A stretch of 64,000 bases of DNA from Pollenia angustigena (GCA_930367215.1 OV884059.1:228407803-228471802), one strand, 5' to 3'. Positions 45,508-57,781 are shown, numbered from the stretch's first letter. Program-made: numbers and translations. Notes: generated by a model not told the origin, from the letters alone.

Positions 45508-45673
45508 GGGTATTCACGTCACAAGTTTGACCCTTGCAAAAAAGGAAAAGTGCAAAAATATAACAACAACCACAAAGACAATTATTTACGCACAACTAAT
45601 TGTCTGTGTGGTTGTTGTTTTATTTTTGCACTTTTGCTTTTTTGCAAGGGTGCAACTTGTGACGTGAATACCC
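45508..45673. mobile_element. Hairpin MITE (GGGTATTCACGTCACAA ends)
   Basis: About 80-bp arms pair with few mismatches: GGGTATTCACGTCACAAG, GACCCTTGCAAAAAAGG, AAGTGCAAAAATA and AACAACAACCACA. The centre is short. The 63-codon ORF across it is spurious. Confidence 0.85.
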
Positions 45674-46275
45674 TTAGTGTAATTTGTTTATTTTAAACAG
45701 AATGAAAAAGAATGTTTCAAAAGCCAACATATTAAATTGCTCAGATTATACCAAGAATTTTTTGTTTGTAATATAAACTTAATTTTTTTTTTTACGACTA
45801 AAGGATTAAATTATGTTTTAATAAATGCACAACTTTGAACAGCGCAAGTTATCGAGGCAAAACTGTCAGGAAGTTTGTGTAAATGAAGTACTATCATACA
45901 ATTTTTAACAGTTCATTGCGAGGGCGTAAAAACGTCTTTTAAGCGATATCATGAAAACCAGTGTTCGAAACTAAACATTAAAATCGTTCCTTAATGTTCG
46001 GTTCGGTAGATTTGTGGAAAATACAAACGCTAGTACATAGTGTTTCTGAAGTAAATGATTAAAAAAATAACGGTTCTCTGTTTGTGATCTTCGAACTCAA
46101 AAATAATACATACTGTACTTATCCAACTCAACAAAAAGATGAGAACATTTAATTGCGTTCTATTTTTTTTTAACCTCAAACTTCGTTGTGTTCGGTTCAG
46201 CACGTTAATTTTCGTTCTTTTTTGTTGTGGCTGGTAAAAAAAAACCAAATTGTTTTTACAAAAACAAAAGACATA

Positions 46276-47001
46276 TCGTCGGTTGATAATTTAAATGTTG
46301 TATGTGGATTTTTTGTGTTTTTGAGTAAAGATCGATTCCTTAGGTTTTTCGACCTGATCTTTCATTTGGCGTAATTCGATACCTCATACGGTTTTCGAGA
46401 TATGAAGTGTTGAGTTTGTCTAATGTGGTATTTGTCGAAGCAATTTTCAAATTAAATGTTGTTTGTAACTGCCAAACGCCACATACGACAAATTTCAATA
46501 TAAAACGCACCAAGCCGATCTGAAAAATGGTATAGTATTTACTATAATCCCTAAAGTATACTACAGTATTCACTATACCATTTTGCAAATGCTACGATGC
46601 AAGACCATTTGCACAAGATTGTGAATTGGGCTATTATTTTAATGTCGTATGTGTATTTTTCATAGCACATACGATTTTTAAATAATTTTTGTTTTAAAAA
46701 TTTTGTGTTTAAATGTCGTATGTAAACATTTCGGAAGCAAAATGTTGTATGTAGCTTTAAATTTTTTTAATTTTAATTTTAATTTAAATGACAAAAATGT
46801 TCCATTTTGCTAACAAAAATCAAAATATTTTCTACCCCAAAAGAGTTATAGTCATCAAAATTCTAAATTAACTAGTCAAATATTAGTAGTTTCCCCTCCT
46901 AAAATTTAAAATAAATCGCTTTGCTGAAAAAAAGTTTATAATTTATGATTTACTCGAAGCTATCGGAATCCACATACGACAATTAAATTATCAGCCGACG
47001 A
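46276..47001. mobile_element. TIR element with TCGTCGGTTGATAATTTAA ends
   Basis: TCGTCGGTTGATAATTTAA and (inverted) TCGTCGGCTGATAATTTAA continue to TGTCGTATGTG, flanked by TA. The interior repeats ACATACGACA/TGTCGTATGT words. A 78-bp relative lies at 54976-55053. No ORF of note. Confidence 0.8.
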
Positions 47002-47112
47002 TATGTATACGAAAAATCAAAAAGCCAGCAAAAAAATTTTAGACAAATAAAACATGTGCCCAATACACACACACAAGCTAATGGCTCTGTGGTCGTTACT
47101 AATATATTTATA

Positions 47113-48009
47113 CACTCAGGTCTCGTTTTATGCGGATTCAAATTTATGCGATTTTTAAATTAACGATTTTTTTAAATTTTTACGGTTTTTGAAATTTTAG
47201 ATGTTTGTTAAGTTTTTTTACCGTTTTTAAATTAAACCAAGCTTGCATCACTGATATAATCGTTAAAGTTTGTTTTATTTTGTGTTTTTTTTTATGCATA
47301 GCCGATACGTATGTATGATTGTTTTTAAACTAATGAAGAGCACATAATAATAGTTTTAAAATGAAAGCTAATTTCGGTAAAGAATATAATTAAAAATTAG
47401 GTGGAATTTAGAAAAATTTTAATTTAATCTCGTTCATTTCGGTTGTAATAACCACATGTACGAGTTTGAAGAAATTGGCATTACATACTTCTAAACCAAT
47501 AGAAATCCCATAATAAAAATTTTACAATATGATAAGGACACTAAAGACCAATTTAGATAAAAAAAATAAAAAAAAATATTATAACTAAGTTCGAAAAATT
47601 TTGATTTAAAATGGTCATTTCCAGTTTTGCAGATGAAATTTTTTTTTTTTTTCAAATTAATTTTTTTCTTTATTTAAATATCAATCGATTTTCTATAAAA
47701 ATCTCCTAAAATTTTTTTTCGTTTGATTAGTTTGAAATAATAATTTAAAAAAACATTTTTTTGAAAACGGCAACATTTTACCTCCCCGTAACTCGACAAA
47801 TAAACATCATAGAAAAAAAATATATGCTTGATTGATTTTCTTATGCGATTTTGTTTTGATATTTTAATTAAAATTTGAATTTATGCCGATTTTCAGAATT
47901 TTGGAACGCATAATTAGTTTTTATATGAAGCTAGAGTATCGTTTTATGCGAATTTAATTTATGCGATTTTTTATGGAAGGCATCTATCGCATAAAACGAG
48001 ACCTGAGTT
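47113..48009. mobile_element. pogo/Tigger-like MITE
   Basis: CACTCAGGTCTCGTTTTATG and (inverted) AACTCAGGTCTCGTTTTATG, each next to TA. CAGG..CTCGTTTTAT..GCG recalls pogo/Tigger termini (established for that group; applied here by resemblance). TTTATGCGATTTTT words recur near both ends. 897 bp, no transposase. Confidence 0.7.
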
Positions 48010-48011
48010 TA

Positions 48012-49350
48012 TTTGTATTTTTTAGATAGGGTACGAATTTTTATTTCTATGTTTGTTGGTTAAAAAGATAGATGGGGTGACAAAAAAAATTCGAAATACA
48101 GGTTTTATCCGTTTTCTCGCCTAAAGGGCCGAACTCCAAAAAAGTACCCGACACCTGTCCGCTTATAAGTTGTAGCGAACAACGATAAGTATGATTTTTG
48201 TATCTGTTTTAGTTTATGGAGATATGACAGCGAATTTACTTAACAATCGAATTTCTAAAAATCCCTTCCCAGTTGATAGAATTGGCGAGTGAACAACCTT
48301 TGGTCTAAAATAAACCTAGGCTGTGCGATGATGAATTCGCCAGTCAGTAACGTTCAAATTTTAGATATATTAATATTATTCATACTTTTGTTGATCCTAT
48401 ATATGATGTTCACGCGAAGGCAGCGGATTTCCCATCTCTGTTGTCAGTTGTGTGTGAAGGGAGTTGACAACTTGAGGCGCCACTGTCGTCATGTTTTATA
48501 TTTTAAAATTTTCTTTACGTTTTACATATGTGACGCGGAAAATAGAAAGGGACTTAAGGGTTTTGCCATTTTAGAGCCAGTTTTTGACATAAAGATCAGC
48601 GATTAAATTAGAACTAATATTTGAAATTCGTTTTTGGGTAGTCGATTATTTCATTTTGTTTCCAAGTTTAAACGCCGAAAATTGGCGGTTTAAACTTGCG
48701 ACAGAATTTTCAAAAGTACGAACAGCTTATAAAAGGAAATATTTTTTATTTAAAGGTTTATTAAATATTTCACCTCGTGAGATAAAATATTGCTTGGATA
48801 TTTTGCTTCTTTTTCGATTTCATTTATTTATAAATATATAATATTATATAACACAATACAAAATTCTTGCCTTTTCTTCATCTTTTTCATATTAAGAACA
48901 GTAATTTGATGACAATTTTTGGTATTTGTTTTAAACTGCCATACTTATACATAAAAGTATTGTCAATTCATATGGCAATGCTTAAAGCTTTAATCTTTCA
49001 CTCAAAAACGCCAAAGAGGATTAAGGCTAGATTAATTTTATTATAAGATTAACAAATCTTACTATTGATCCTGGCTTAAACTCTTAGTAAAAAACCCGCT
49101 CTTAAAGATTTAAATACGTGTATCTTTGGTAAACCATCACTAAGCGTGTTGGTATTGGTCTCATTTGAAAGCGACACATCTCAACCTTGTTGTTCAACCT
49201 TGAAAACGCGCGTAGGTCGTTCCTAACTCTTGTTTTGTGTAGTAACTTACAAATTTTTAAGTCGAATCGTTGTTTTGAAAGCCATCTTGGACGGCTGTAT
49301 TTTTAATCGTTTTAAAATAGCTAAATTGTTTCTGTGATTTAATTTTATAA
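48012..49350. other. Unassigned stretch
   Basis: Includes a 105-codon plus-strand ORF (48289-48606, LDILILFILLLILYMM hydrophobic stretch near residue 26) with no recognised domain. It is probably a chance ORF. No paired ends found. Confidence 0.35.
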
Positions 49351-49353
49351 ATT

Positions 49354-50063
49354 AACAAGTAAGAAAGTATAGTCGGTCAAGTCCGACCATATGATACCCT
49401 ACACCACAGTATTAAAAACACATCATGCTTATATGTCCATATAAATAAGGATTTATCTATGTTTATAAACTTCATTAAAATCGATTTGAAAGTTTTTGAG
49501 AGGTAGAAATTGTCCCCTACCTCCCCTTGTGGTCCTATTTTTGAAAAACTGTATAGCTAATGTGTCCCTATAGATATGGATCTATCTATGTTTTAAATTT
49601 CATTAAAATCGGTTTGAGAGGCAGAAATTGCCCCTATCTCCCCTCGTGGTCCGATTTTTTTTAAAAATTTATACATTTTGTGGCCATGTAGATATGGTTT
49701 TATCTATGTTTTAAATTTCATTGAAATCGGTTTGATAGTTTCTAAGAGGAAGAAATTTCCCCCTATCTTCCCTCGTGGTCCTACGATTCGGCCCATTTTC
49801 AATAGGCTTGGTCCTTGTGCCTATAAAAACCTATGACCCAAATTTCATCAAATTATCTCCAAAATTGCGACCTGTACTTTGCGCACAAGGTTACATGGAC
49901 AGCCAGCCTGCCAGCCAGCCGGACGGACATCGTTAGTTCGACTTAGAAAGTGATTCTAAGATGATCGGTATACTTTAAGGTGGGTCTAGGACCAATATTT
50001 TAAGGCGTTACACACATCAGCACAAATGCATAATACCCTCTCCACTATTGTGGTGTGGGTATA
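49354..50063 (-). repeat. Dispersed repeat family A, full inverted copy
   Basis: Inverse of 23454-24150, from AACAAGTAAGAAAGTATAGT through GTCGGTCAAGTCCGAC (hairpin), three internal units, CAAGGTTACATGGACAGCC and GATCGGTATACTTTAAGG, to TATTGTGGTGTGGGTATA. Non-coding. Confidence 0.75.
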
Positions 50064-52040
50064 ATTAAATTGTTCGGAAATTTGATACATTTGCATTAAA
50101 TAAATGGAAACTTTATAACGTTTCGGAAAACAAGGAAAGTTTTTATATGGTTAAAAGTGCTTTTCTTTCGTTTTAAATATCTGTGACTTTTTCTAGTTCT
50201 CTTTTTAGCCTTTATAATATCACCAAGTTGCTTGGATACTTGGTTGATATTTTAGCGCTAGATCTCGAAGCCACCCTACACACTCGACGAAACGTATCGG
50301 CGTTTTGCCCGTACCACGCAATCGGCGTTCTCTCGGGGAATATACCAATCCACCCCTATATACAGTCCACAATCCATGAAACATATTGGCGTTTCGTCCG
50401 GACCATTACAAGACGTAATCGGCGTTTTTTATGAAAACCACGATATATAAATGCTTTTAGGCTTATTAACATAAAAACGCTATTCCTTTTCGAGAATCTT
50501 TTAATTTTTTTCTTCCACTTCAGTGTGAGGAATTAAGTCCTGCTTTTCCCATATAGAAACTTTAATTTGTTTTCTTCCGCTAGTGCTTGCTTGTTTACCT
50601 TTTTTTAAGAACAATATAATTTATCACAATCGAATTTTGGAAAAAAGTTTTAGTTGATTATTTTTGCATGGTTTTGATAATCACTATGGTACAATAAACG
50701 GAATACTTTTGTCAAATTTCCAAAATTTAAATCCATTGGTTTGCGAGAAAAACAAATACAAGTTCTACTTGTGACATTTAAATAAAAAAATCGATTTGTA
50801 TCGAAATCTTTTAAATTGAAGCTAACAATTTCAAATATTTAGATATTTGACATTTAAAAATTTCTTAAGGTTCTTTAACCTACGAGTAGGTTCCATGGGC
50901 AGCTTCTGTGATCCCTTTGTGATTAACCTACGAGTAGGTAGTGGTTAATTTCTTTAGTTGGGTCTTAGTAATTTACAAAAGCTCTTAATTTACTTTTGCT
51001 ATAAACCAGTTTTTTTTAGATCAACTATAATTATAAATAAGTTGATCTGTATGTATGTATGCATGTACATACACATGTATAAGTATGTTAAACAATACTA
51101 TTAAATAATTTTTAATTAAAGTAAACACTGCGTCTTGTGTTGAATGAAAAAAATTGAATTTATATTTTTGACTGCGCAATAATTTTAGTTTACTTTAATG
51201 TAAATACACGTACAACAGAAAAGGCGTAAAAAAGTATATAAATAACAATATTATTAGATACGTACATATGTACATATGTATGTATATACATATGTATTAT
51301 ATAAGCTAAAAAAGCCGGTGATGGCGGTATTTGGTTATGTATTTCAAACAAAAATAATAAATGTTTTGTATCAGAACTTTATTTTGTATTTACAAAAAAA
51401 AGCATGTTGTACAAATAATAACAAAAACATCAAAGGCAACTCCCTACTGGAAGAATTCAAGGTCATGCGCTATAATTTTATATATTCTCTTAATGCCAAG
51501 GAGTGAGAAAGTAAATAAGGTTTCAACTTTAAAGCATAGCCAAAAAATATACTTAAGTTGTGCAGTACTACAGGTTGCCCTAAAGTTAAAAATAACTGGT
51601 TTTATACAGATTTTTTGCGAATATTTACAGTTTTCTTTAAATTGCTGTTATATGTACTTATGTACATATAACAAGGGGATTTATTAATATGCAAGGGCAT
51701 TTTTTCCCCCCGAACGTTTAAGTACTATGTTATATACATATGTACATATATAGATATTTATTTATTTATGCGAATCTCACTTTTTGCCGGTTTCAGGAAA
51801 AAGCTTGTGCGTTTTATTAAAAAAAATTTACCGTTTGCAATGCAATAAAAATATTTGGAACCCATGGACAATCATGGACCCGCCAAAACAAAATTATGTT
51901 GGGAGGTTAAGGTTTATGTGAAAGTTCTTTATGCCGAATATTATTTTGATAAAATTATTAAATTTGTTTGATTTTAAGTGATTTTACGAAGGGGGTTTAT
52001 ATGGGATATATGGATCATTTTGGAATCAACAGCCCCTTCA
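50064..52040. other. AT-rich stretch with short repeats
   Basis: CGGCGTTT or GGCGTTC recurs four times at 50298-50428 in a locally GC-richer patch (ORF 50183-50434, not recognisable). CCTACGAGTAGG occurs twice (about 50879 and 50927). ORFs at 51276-51687 have no motif. Nothing further is supported. Confidence 0.4.
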
Positions 52041-52049
52041 TTTTATCAT

Positions 52050-52490
52050 GTCATAGTAGCTATCTTAAAAACCATTGTCACCAAATTTAATTAGGATGAT
52101 ATGGCATTAAAAGCTATTTAAGGAAATAGTATAAACATTTGTACGATGATTTTGATTGCAATAAAATTAGTTTGGACCAAATTTAATCTTAATACAAACA
52201 TAATAAGATGGTTTATGGGCATAAAGACGCTTTTCCCGAAATAAAGAAGCTTGTATGGGGACTATGCGGAATTTTGGACCGATTCGACCAATTTTCAAAA
52301 GGTTTGGTCCTTGTGCCAATTAGAATTTATGTGCCAAATTTCATCATCAGCCAGCCAGCCGGATGGACATCGTTAGACCGGAAAGTGATTCCGAGTCAAT
52401 TTGACCATACTTTAATAAGTAGGGTCTAGGTTCAATATTTTAAGATGTTACAAACATCAGCACTATTGTGTTGTGGGTATAACGAGTTAG
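52050..52490 (-). repeat. Degenerate family A-like repeat
   Basis: Contains AAAGGTTTGGTCCTTGTGCC, CAAATTTCATCA, GCCAGCCAGCCGGATGGACA, GATTCCGAGTCAA and TTGTGTTGTGGGTATA, a diverged inverted family A end. A related stretch runs at 53020-53200 and continues after 53389. Confidence 0.6.
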
Positions 52491-52560
52491 AAAGTAAAGT
52501 AGTTTTTACAGATAAATTTTCGAGAGTGTACTCTATTTCGGTGGCATGTCATAACGTCCA

Positions 52561-52766
52561 GTGTCATAGTGTCCATGGACGTTATGACACTTTTGAAAGT
52601 GTCATAGTGTCCATGGACATTATGACACTTTCAAAATGAAAGCCGGTGTTTGCTATACCATAGAGGAGAAAATCTTTGCGCCCAGCCGAAGGCCGGCTGT
52701 GCAGAGAAGCTTGAGTTAGCGAAGTCGGTATTTGTTATACCATAGAGGAGAAAATCCTTGCGCCCA
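52561..52766. repeat. Paired palindromes and 42-bp direct repeats
   Basis: Two near-perfect 30-bp palindromes (52561-52590 and 52599-52628) have the core GTGTCCATGGAC. They are followed by a 42-bp direct repeat (52643-52684 and 52725-52766, 38 of 42 matching) containing TATACCATAGAGGAGAAAAT. Between the direct repeats CAGCCGAAGGCCGGCTG forms a perfect 6-bp stem. No ORF; origin unknown. Confidence 0.7.
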
Positions 52767-53206
52767 AAATGTTTTCGTTACATATATTTAATAAAAAAAA
52801 AATTTTACCATATTATGTTTCATTTAACCAAATCATTGTCACCGACAACCATATTATGGTTAAATTAGTTTCTTTAAAAATATTTTTGTTGGTTGGGACC
52901 ATAATGAAACATGTTTTTGTCTGCAGACAATTTTTTGTATTTAACTTCTTTAGTAATTATGGACCTAATGACACTTTTGAAAGTAAACATTTATATAAGA
53001 GTTCTTTCTGCCAGTTATTATCTTAATATCATCTTTATTAGATTTTTCCGTTTTAAAGTGATTTTAGGGAGTGTTTTATATGGGACCTATGATCTATTGT
53101 GGACCTACCAGCCCAAAATTGACATCACAAAGAAGCTGTTGTGGATGTTATCGTCGCTAAATTTATTATCAATAGCATCATTTAGAAGGAAGTTATGGCA
53201 TTAAAG

Positions 53207-53380
53207 CAGTGATAACCACTCCATAGGCTCGCGAGTAAGTCAATAATAGTAGTTTTCGGCAATTCACATGTATACAACAACTTTGTTCGTTTCAAAACAT
53301 CAGGCTATCATTAGTATCTGCGACCGCACCCAAGTACATAATATCTTTGTGTGCGTGCGTTCGGGGCTTGGTTATCACTG
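53207..53380. mobile_element. hAT-type MITE (8-bp duplication CATTAAAG)
   Basis: CAGTGATAACCA at both ends (inverted), flanked by CATTAAAG (53199-53206 and 53381-53388). Related sequences at 2500 and 52110 (GGTATTAAACGCTATTTT, GGCATTAAAAGCTATTT) show the uninterrupted site. 174 bp. Confidence 0.9.
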
Positions 53381-53559
53381 CATTAAAGCCAATTTTCGGG
53401 AGTTTGATTATATCCAAATATAATAAATATCAAAAATATGCTTTTACATAATTTAGACACTTTTGCTCTCAACGTTCTCCAGATATATCGAAACAAAGAA
53501 TGAAAAAAACAAGGGATTTATGCAGTAAAATTAGAGTTGGGTCTTTTTTGTACATATCT

Positions 53560-53830
53560 CAGCCATTATTAGACCTTCATGACTGAATTTCAGTAGCAAA
53601 CAATTCAACAACTAACCATCATATCTGGGGTCTTCGAAAAAGCCATTTCTACAGACAGACGGGCATCGTTAAATCAGTTTCGCTACTCATAAAGACCCAG
53701 AATATACTTACATATGTATGCTCTTTTAAGGGTCTTATATCAATATTGTAGAAATTACAAATTAAATGACAATCTTAGGTATATACCTATACCATTTTAT
53801 CATCGGTGAAGGGTATAAAAGTACTAATAT
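53560..53830 (+). repeat. Family D dispersed repeat tail
   Basis: ATCTGGGGTCTTCGAAAAAG, ACAGACAGACGGGCATCG, ATATTGTAGAAATTAC and GGTGAAGGGTATAAAAG. It matches 10310-10480 and 62690-62800. Non-coding. Confidence 0.6.
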
Positions 53831-54221
53831 TTTAACAATAGGTCCCAACCCCCACGTTTAAAATAAAGTCAAATATACAGTTTTTTTTTATTGATTTAAA
53901 ATAATCCTAAAAACTCTCATTGCAGGAATAATTAGTGGCCTTAATTGCTCATTGCCCATCGTCGAATTTTCATTTCCCTTCATATAAGTATGTATGTATC
54001 TCACCAATAAAGAAGATTCACACATTTTGTTTTAAAATAAATTATTTTGAAACTCTGGCATTATGAATAGGACCTTTAAATTGTTGCACAGTTTATCGAA
54101 TCGGTTCAAAAAAATCATTGACTAGGAAAAGCTGATTGTCGTGGAGTTTTCGTCAGTATTTTCGAACTTTGAATTTCTAAACCGATTGTGCCATAAAACT
54201 TTAACCATACCAGATCCTTGA

Positions 54222-54474
54222 GCCCCAACTATAATATGCATAAGCTGGCTTAAGTAACTATCAAAAATTCAAAGCATTTGAAAAAACAAAAATAAGATCA
54301 ACAAATATTTTATCATGTTCGGAAAGTGCGATCTGTTTCGCACTTTGCTTAAGCAAATGCAACTTTTATAAAATTAAGCAAAAAGTTTTCTTAAGTTCAA
54401 TATGTTACGGCACATATGAATCACATGTATTCGCAAAATTGCTTAAGCCAACATAAGCTTATTATAGTTAGCCC
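54222..54474. mobile_element. MITE with GGCCAAC-type ends, copy 2
   Basis: GCCCCAACTATAATATGC and (inverted) GGGCTAACTATAATAAGC. It shares GCTTAAG words and a CGCACTTTGCTTAAGCAAAT core with 19994-20262 (inverted). Confidence 0.65.
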
Positions 54475-54893
54475 TTTATTCATAAGAAATTCTTTCAATT
54501 GCAACTTTTGTAGTCGAAAATTCTGTAAATTTATCAAAAATAAGTTTAATGAATAAATTCATTCTTATAAATTTAAGTTTTTTTTGTCAAAAATATAAAT
54601 TGGGAATTTAGCACAACAAACCAAAATCTAAATTATTCTTATAAATTTATAAAAAAAAAAATAACATCAAAGTAATTTTTGGGAATACAAAATTTTTAAA
54701 TAATTTTAAAACAAATTAACTTAAAAAATATATTTAATAAAATTCCTAAACTAAATGCAAAAAAATGCTAAATGAAAATTTAAAATTTTTTTTTTCATAT
54801 TATTTTTCGTGTACGTGATAATTTGAAGACCGGTTAAACACATTCAAATATACACATGCACATGGATTATTTATAAAAACATATCGCTCCTTT

Positions 54894-55199
54894 ATTGCAA
54901 CATAGTCATATCTCAAAAAATTAAAAATGTTAAGTTAGTTAAGCAAAAGTGTTTCTTTATACCTCATTTACTATATCGTCGGTTGATTATTTAATTGTCG
55001 TATGTCGTATGTAATTTGTATCCACATACGACAATTAAATAATCAACCGACGATATGTAAAACAAAAATCAGCATTATATCTCAAACTCAACCGAAGTAA
55101 AAGCAATATATTTTTTATTAAATCTGTATTTTATTAAATCTGCATTTTGTCAAGTTTGATTTTTTTTTGAGATATAACTATGTTGCAATAAAGGAGCGA
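54894..55199. mobile_element. MITE with TCGCTCCTTTATTGCAACAT ends
   Basis: About 37-bp terminal inverted repeats with one or two mismatches, flanked by TA on both sides. It contains the 78-bp palindrome 54976-55053. A half copy may exist at about 27475. Confidence 0.85.
54976..55053. mobile_element. 78-bp palindromic MITE (TCGTCGGTTGATTATTTAA ends)
   Basis: Arms TCGTCGGTTGATTATTTAAT continue to TGTCGTATGT and pair perfectly around a short loop. TA lies on both sides. It is a minimal derivative of the 46276-47001 family. Confidence 0.85.
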
Positions 55200-55477
55200 T
55201 ATGTACAAACATACATACAGATGTGTGAAAGTTTGTGGTCCTTCTTCTTTTTTATTTTTGTTTATTATCATGAGTCGAATTTGAAGCTTTAGGTTGTTTT
55301 GGTTTTCTTTATTCTATCTATAACAGTGATGCCGTTTGGTTACATTTGTTAAATATTTCGTAACGTTTGAAGGCCTAACGTAACATGTATAAGTATACCC
55401 TTCAACCCAGGTGGAAAAGGTATATAAAAGTTTGTCATTCAGTTTGTTATTTTCACAATATTGATGTTAAAATAAGG

Positions 55478-55965
55478 TGACCATGCGTACTCTTTTAAGA
55501 GAACACTTATCTATTTTAACTGGCTGTCATGTATAAAATTTGTGTCCTTTTTTGTCATCTTTTTTTATAATCTGTCATCTTTATCATCTTTATTTTTAAA
55601 AGCATTATCAATATGTATTTGTTTTTATTTTTATAACTCCCTGTCTTCAACTGACATGATTTTCTGTTAAAACATGATTTTATAAAAGCCTTGTTAAAAC
55701 ATTTGCATTAAGAACCTTTTTATTACATGAGAAAACCTCTAACATGATGAGTCTATACCTAACACTAAAATCATATTAGTTTTAATGTTAAGCATTTCAT
55801 GTCAGTTGTAGACTGCATTTAAATTAAAATAAATTTTATTTCACGGTGGTCACCGGTTTTTTCTGTCAAATTGTATGAAAAATGTCGTGCCGCTTGTACT
55901 CTTCATACTCCTACTGAACTCTCAAACACTTGCGGTGTGACATTTTGAATAAGTTAGTGCAATTT
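55478..55965. repeat. Family E repeat, copy 2, interrupted
   Basis: Highly similar to 6688-6985 on both sides of the insertion 55637-55816 (TTTTTATAA, then AAATTAAAATAAATTTTATT). Non-coding. Confidence 0.7.
55637..55816. mobile_element. MITE with TTCAACTGACATG-type ends
   Basis: CTGTCTTCAACTGACATG and (inverted) CAGTCTACAACTGACATG. The copy at 6688 shows the uninterrupted host. AACATGAT words recur. The exact duplication is unclear. Confidence 0.7.
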
Positions 55966-56169
55966 TTTTTTTAATTTTCGTTCTAATTTGCCTTAGTTAT
56001 AAGAAAATATAAATTTTTACATTGGTATGTTATTTTATTAATTTACTTTTCATATACATATAAATATGTAAATGTAAATTTGTCTGTAAAACATGTAAAA
56101 AAAAAAACTTAGTCAAATAAATTTTTTACTTTCTTTCTTTATGTCCTCTGTTTTTATTTTAAACATCTG

Positions 56170-56404
56170 CAGCCGTATTCTGTAATTCGCTTAGCTAAAG
56201 CTTAATCTCGATCGCTAAAATTCCTTAGAGAACATGGTGAAATAAACTTATTCCACCATGTTAGAGAATACAAAAGTTGATGACATTACAAATGATGACA
56301 TTACAAACTTAAATTGCGGCGAATTAGATTTTTATGGCATTGCAAAATTTAGCAATGCAGGTTACAGAATTGCATTCGTAGCCAAAAATTACAGAATACG
56401 GCTG
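56170..56404. mobile_element. MITE with CAGCCGTATTCTGTAAT ends
   Basis: An 18-bp perfect inverted repeat CAGCCGTATTCTGTAATT is flanked by CTG (56167-56169 and 56405-56407). It contains ACATTACAAA.GATG repeats. The 67-codon ORF inside has no motif. Confidence 0.8.
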
Positions 56405-56455
56405 CTGGTCGCCTTAGTTAAAAGGAATTTGAAATATTGGGGACAGTGTTGCAGG

Positions 56456-57298
56456 CAGTGATGTTAACTTTTATTTTGTCATTACCGTACGGCCCTCTAA
56501 AAATTACCGTTTTTGAGAAGAAATTACCGTACGCAAAGATTTTTAATCAAAACATAATGTGCTGTTTCCAAATGACAGGCGATTGATTGATTGTATAGTA
56601 AAATTTATATGAACAGCAGCACAGCACATAAGATAGGTATTTATTAACCATTTATTTAAATTTTAAATGTGTTTTAAGAAAAATTTGAATAACATTATTT
56701 GTCTTTAAATAGAGTTTTAACAAAAATTATTGTATTTTTTATGAATAAAGCTTCGTTTACAATAGGCAGCAACATTTTCCACTGGTGTTCATAATGGAAC
56801 AACAATTTCTTTCGCTACCACACATATTTTTAATTAAGGAAACGTTTGCAAATTTTTCCCACAATATTATATATTCATTTTTATTTTTTAACACTTTTAT
56901 TAAACATTTCATTCATGTATGTACTATAATAATTTTTAAATTGTTACAGTCTTGATTCAAATACTAACTTTAGCCACATTTAATCCGAAAACTATAGTTA
57001 AATTTCTAACATTGCGGCTATTTTATATTGTCAAGAATTGTTGATTTTTAAACAGACCAAAAGTTTAAAATACAAGAGTAATTTCATTTTTCTTATTTTG
57101 CACTTATTAGTGTTACGAAAACATTTGCAGAAACATAATGTTCTTAATTTTTGTCATTATTACCTCTTAAGAGTTAAAATTATATACCAAAATCCAAATT
57201 TCTTTAAATTACTGTATTTTAAATAAAATTACCTTGCTACCTTTTGCGGTTCAAAATTACCCTAAAAAAGGGTAATTACCGTACGGTTAACATCACTG
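56456..57298. mobile_element. hAT-type element (8-bp duplication GTTGCAGG)
   Basis: CAGTGATGTTAAC at both ends, flanked by a perfect GTTGCAGG (56448-56455 and 57299-57306). The subterminal ATTACCGTACGG and ATTACC words are repeated on both sides. 843 bp, no transposase. An internal piece recurs near 37610. Confidence 0.9.
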
Positions 57299-57302
57299 GT
57301 TG

Positions 57303-57470
57303 CAGGGTTGTCAGGTTTATTTTCACCTTCATCGCCAAATAGCATACTGAAAATCGCCAAAAATTTATTTTCCTAAATTTTTGGTAAAAAGAAATCGCCA
57401 AATAAAAGATTTGTATAAAAAAAAATATGCAAGTGTATTTTACCTTTATTTAAATTTTCCATATTTAGCC
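57303..57470. mobile_element. hAT-like end with TCGCCAAA words
   Basis: Starts CAGGGTTGTCAGGTTTATTT and is followed by four ATCGCCAAA words, as in 2235-2344 (inverted). The opposite end is missing. Confidence 0.5.
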
Positions 57471-57471
57471 T

Positions 57472-57705
57472 ATTATAGTAGACAATCGCAAAACGCTTGA
57501 CATTTGTGTTTCTGACTTGAAATCGCATAATACGTATTCTGTAAATCGCAATCGCAAGAAGTTTGATTATTCTGAAGAGAACTAGAATTTTTGTAAGAAA
57601 CTATGGCAGATCGAAAGCAAAACTCACGAGCTTCGGAACACCTTAAGAAATTAGGCTTTTTGCGATGTTTAATCGTGCAATTGTCATAAGAACGCTTATT
57701 ATCTT
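57472..57705. mobile_element. MITE, GACAATCGCA family, copy 2
   Basis: GACAATCGCAAAACGCTTGA and (inverted) GACAATTGCACGATTAAAC. It aligns inverted with 2840-3207 and provides the empty site for the SINE there. Confidence 0.65.
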
Positions 57706-57781
57706 GAAACATAGAATGTATGAGATCAGGTAATTAAATTTTGCAAAAGATTAATTTAATCAAGTATGCAAAATGAGTAGT

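Noticed and set aside
48289..48606. 105-codon ORF with a hydrophobic stretch
   Set aside because: No homology recognised, no splice or promoter support, and low-complexity leucine/isoleucine coding is expected in AT-rich DNA. Mentioned only as spacer content.
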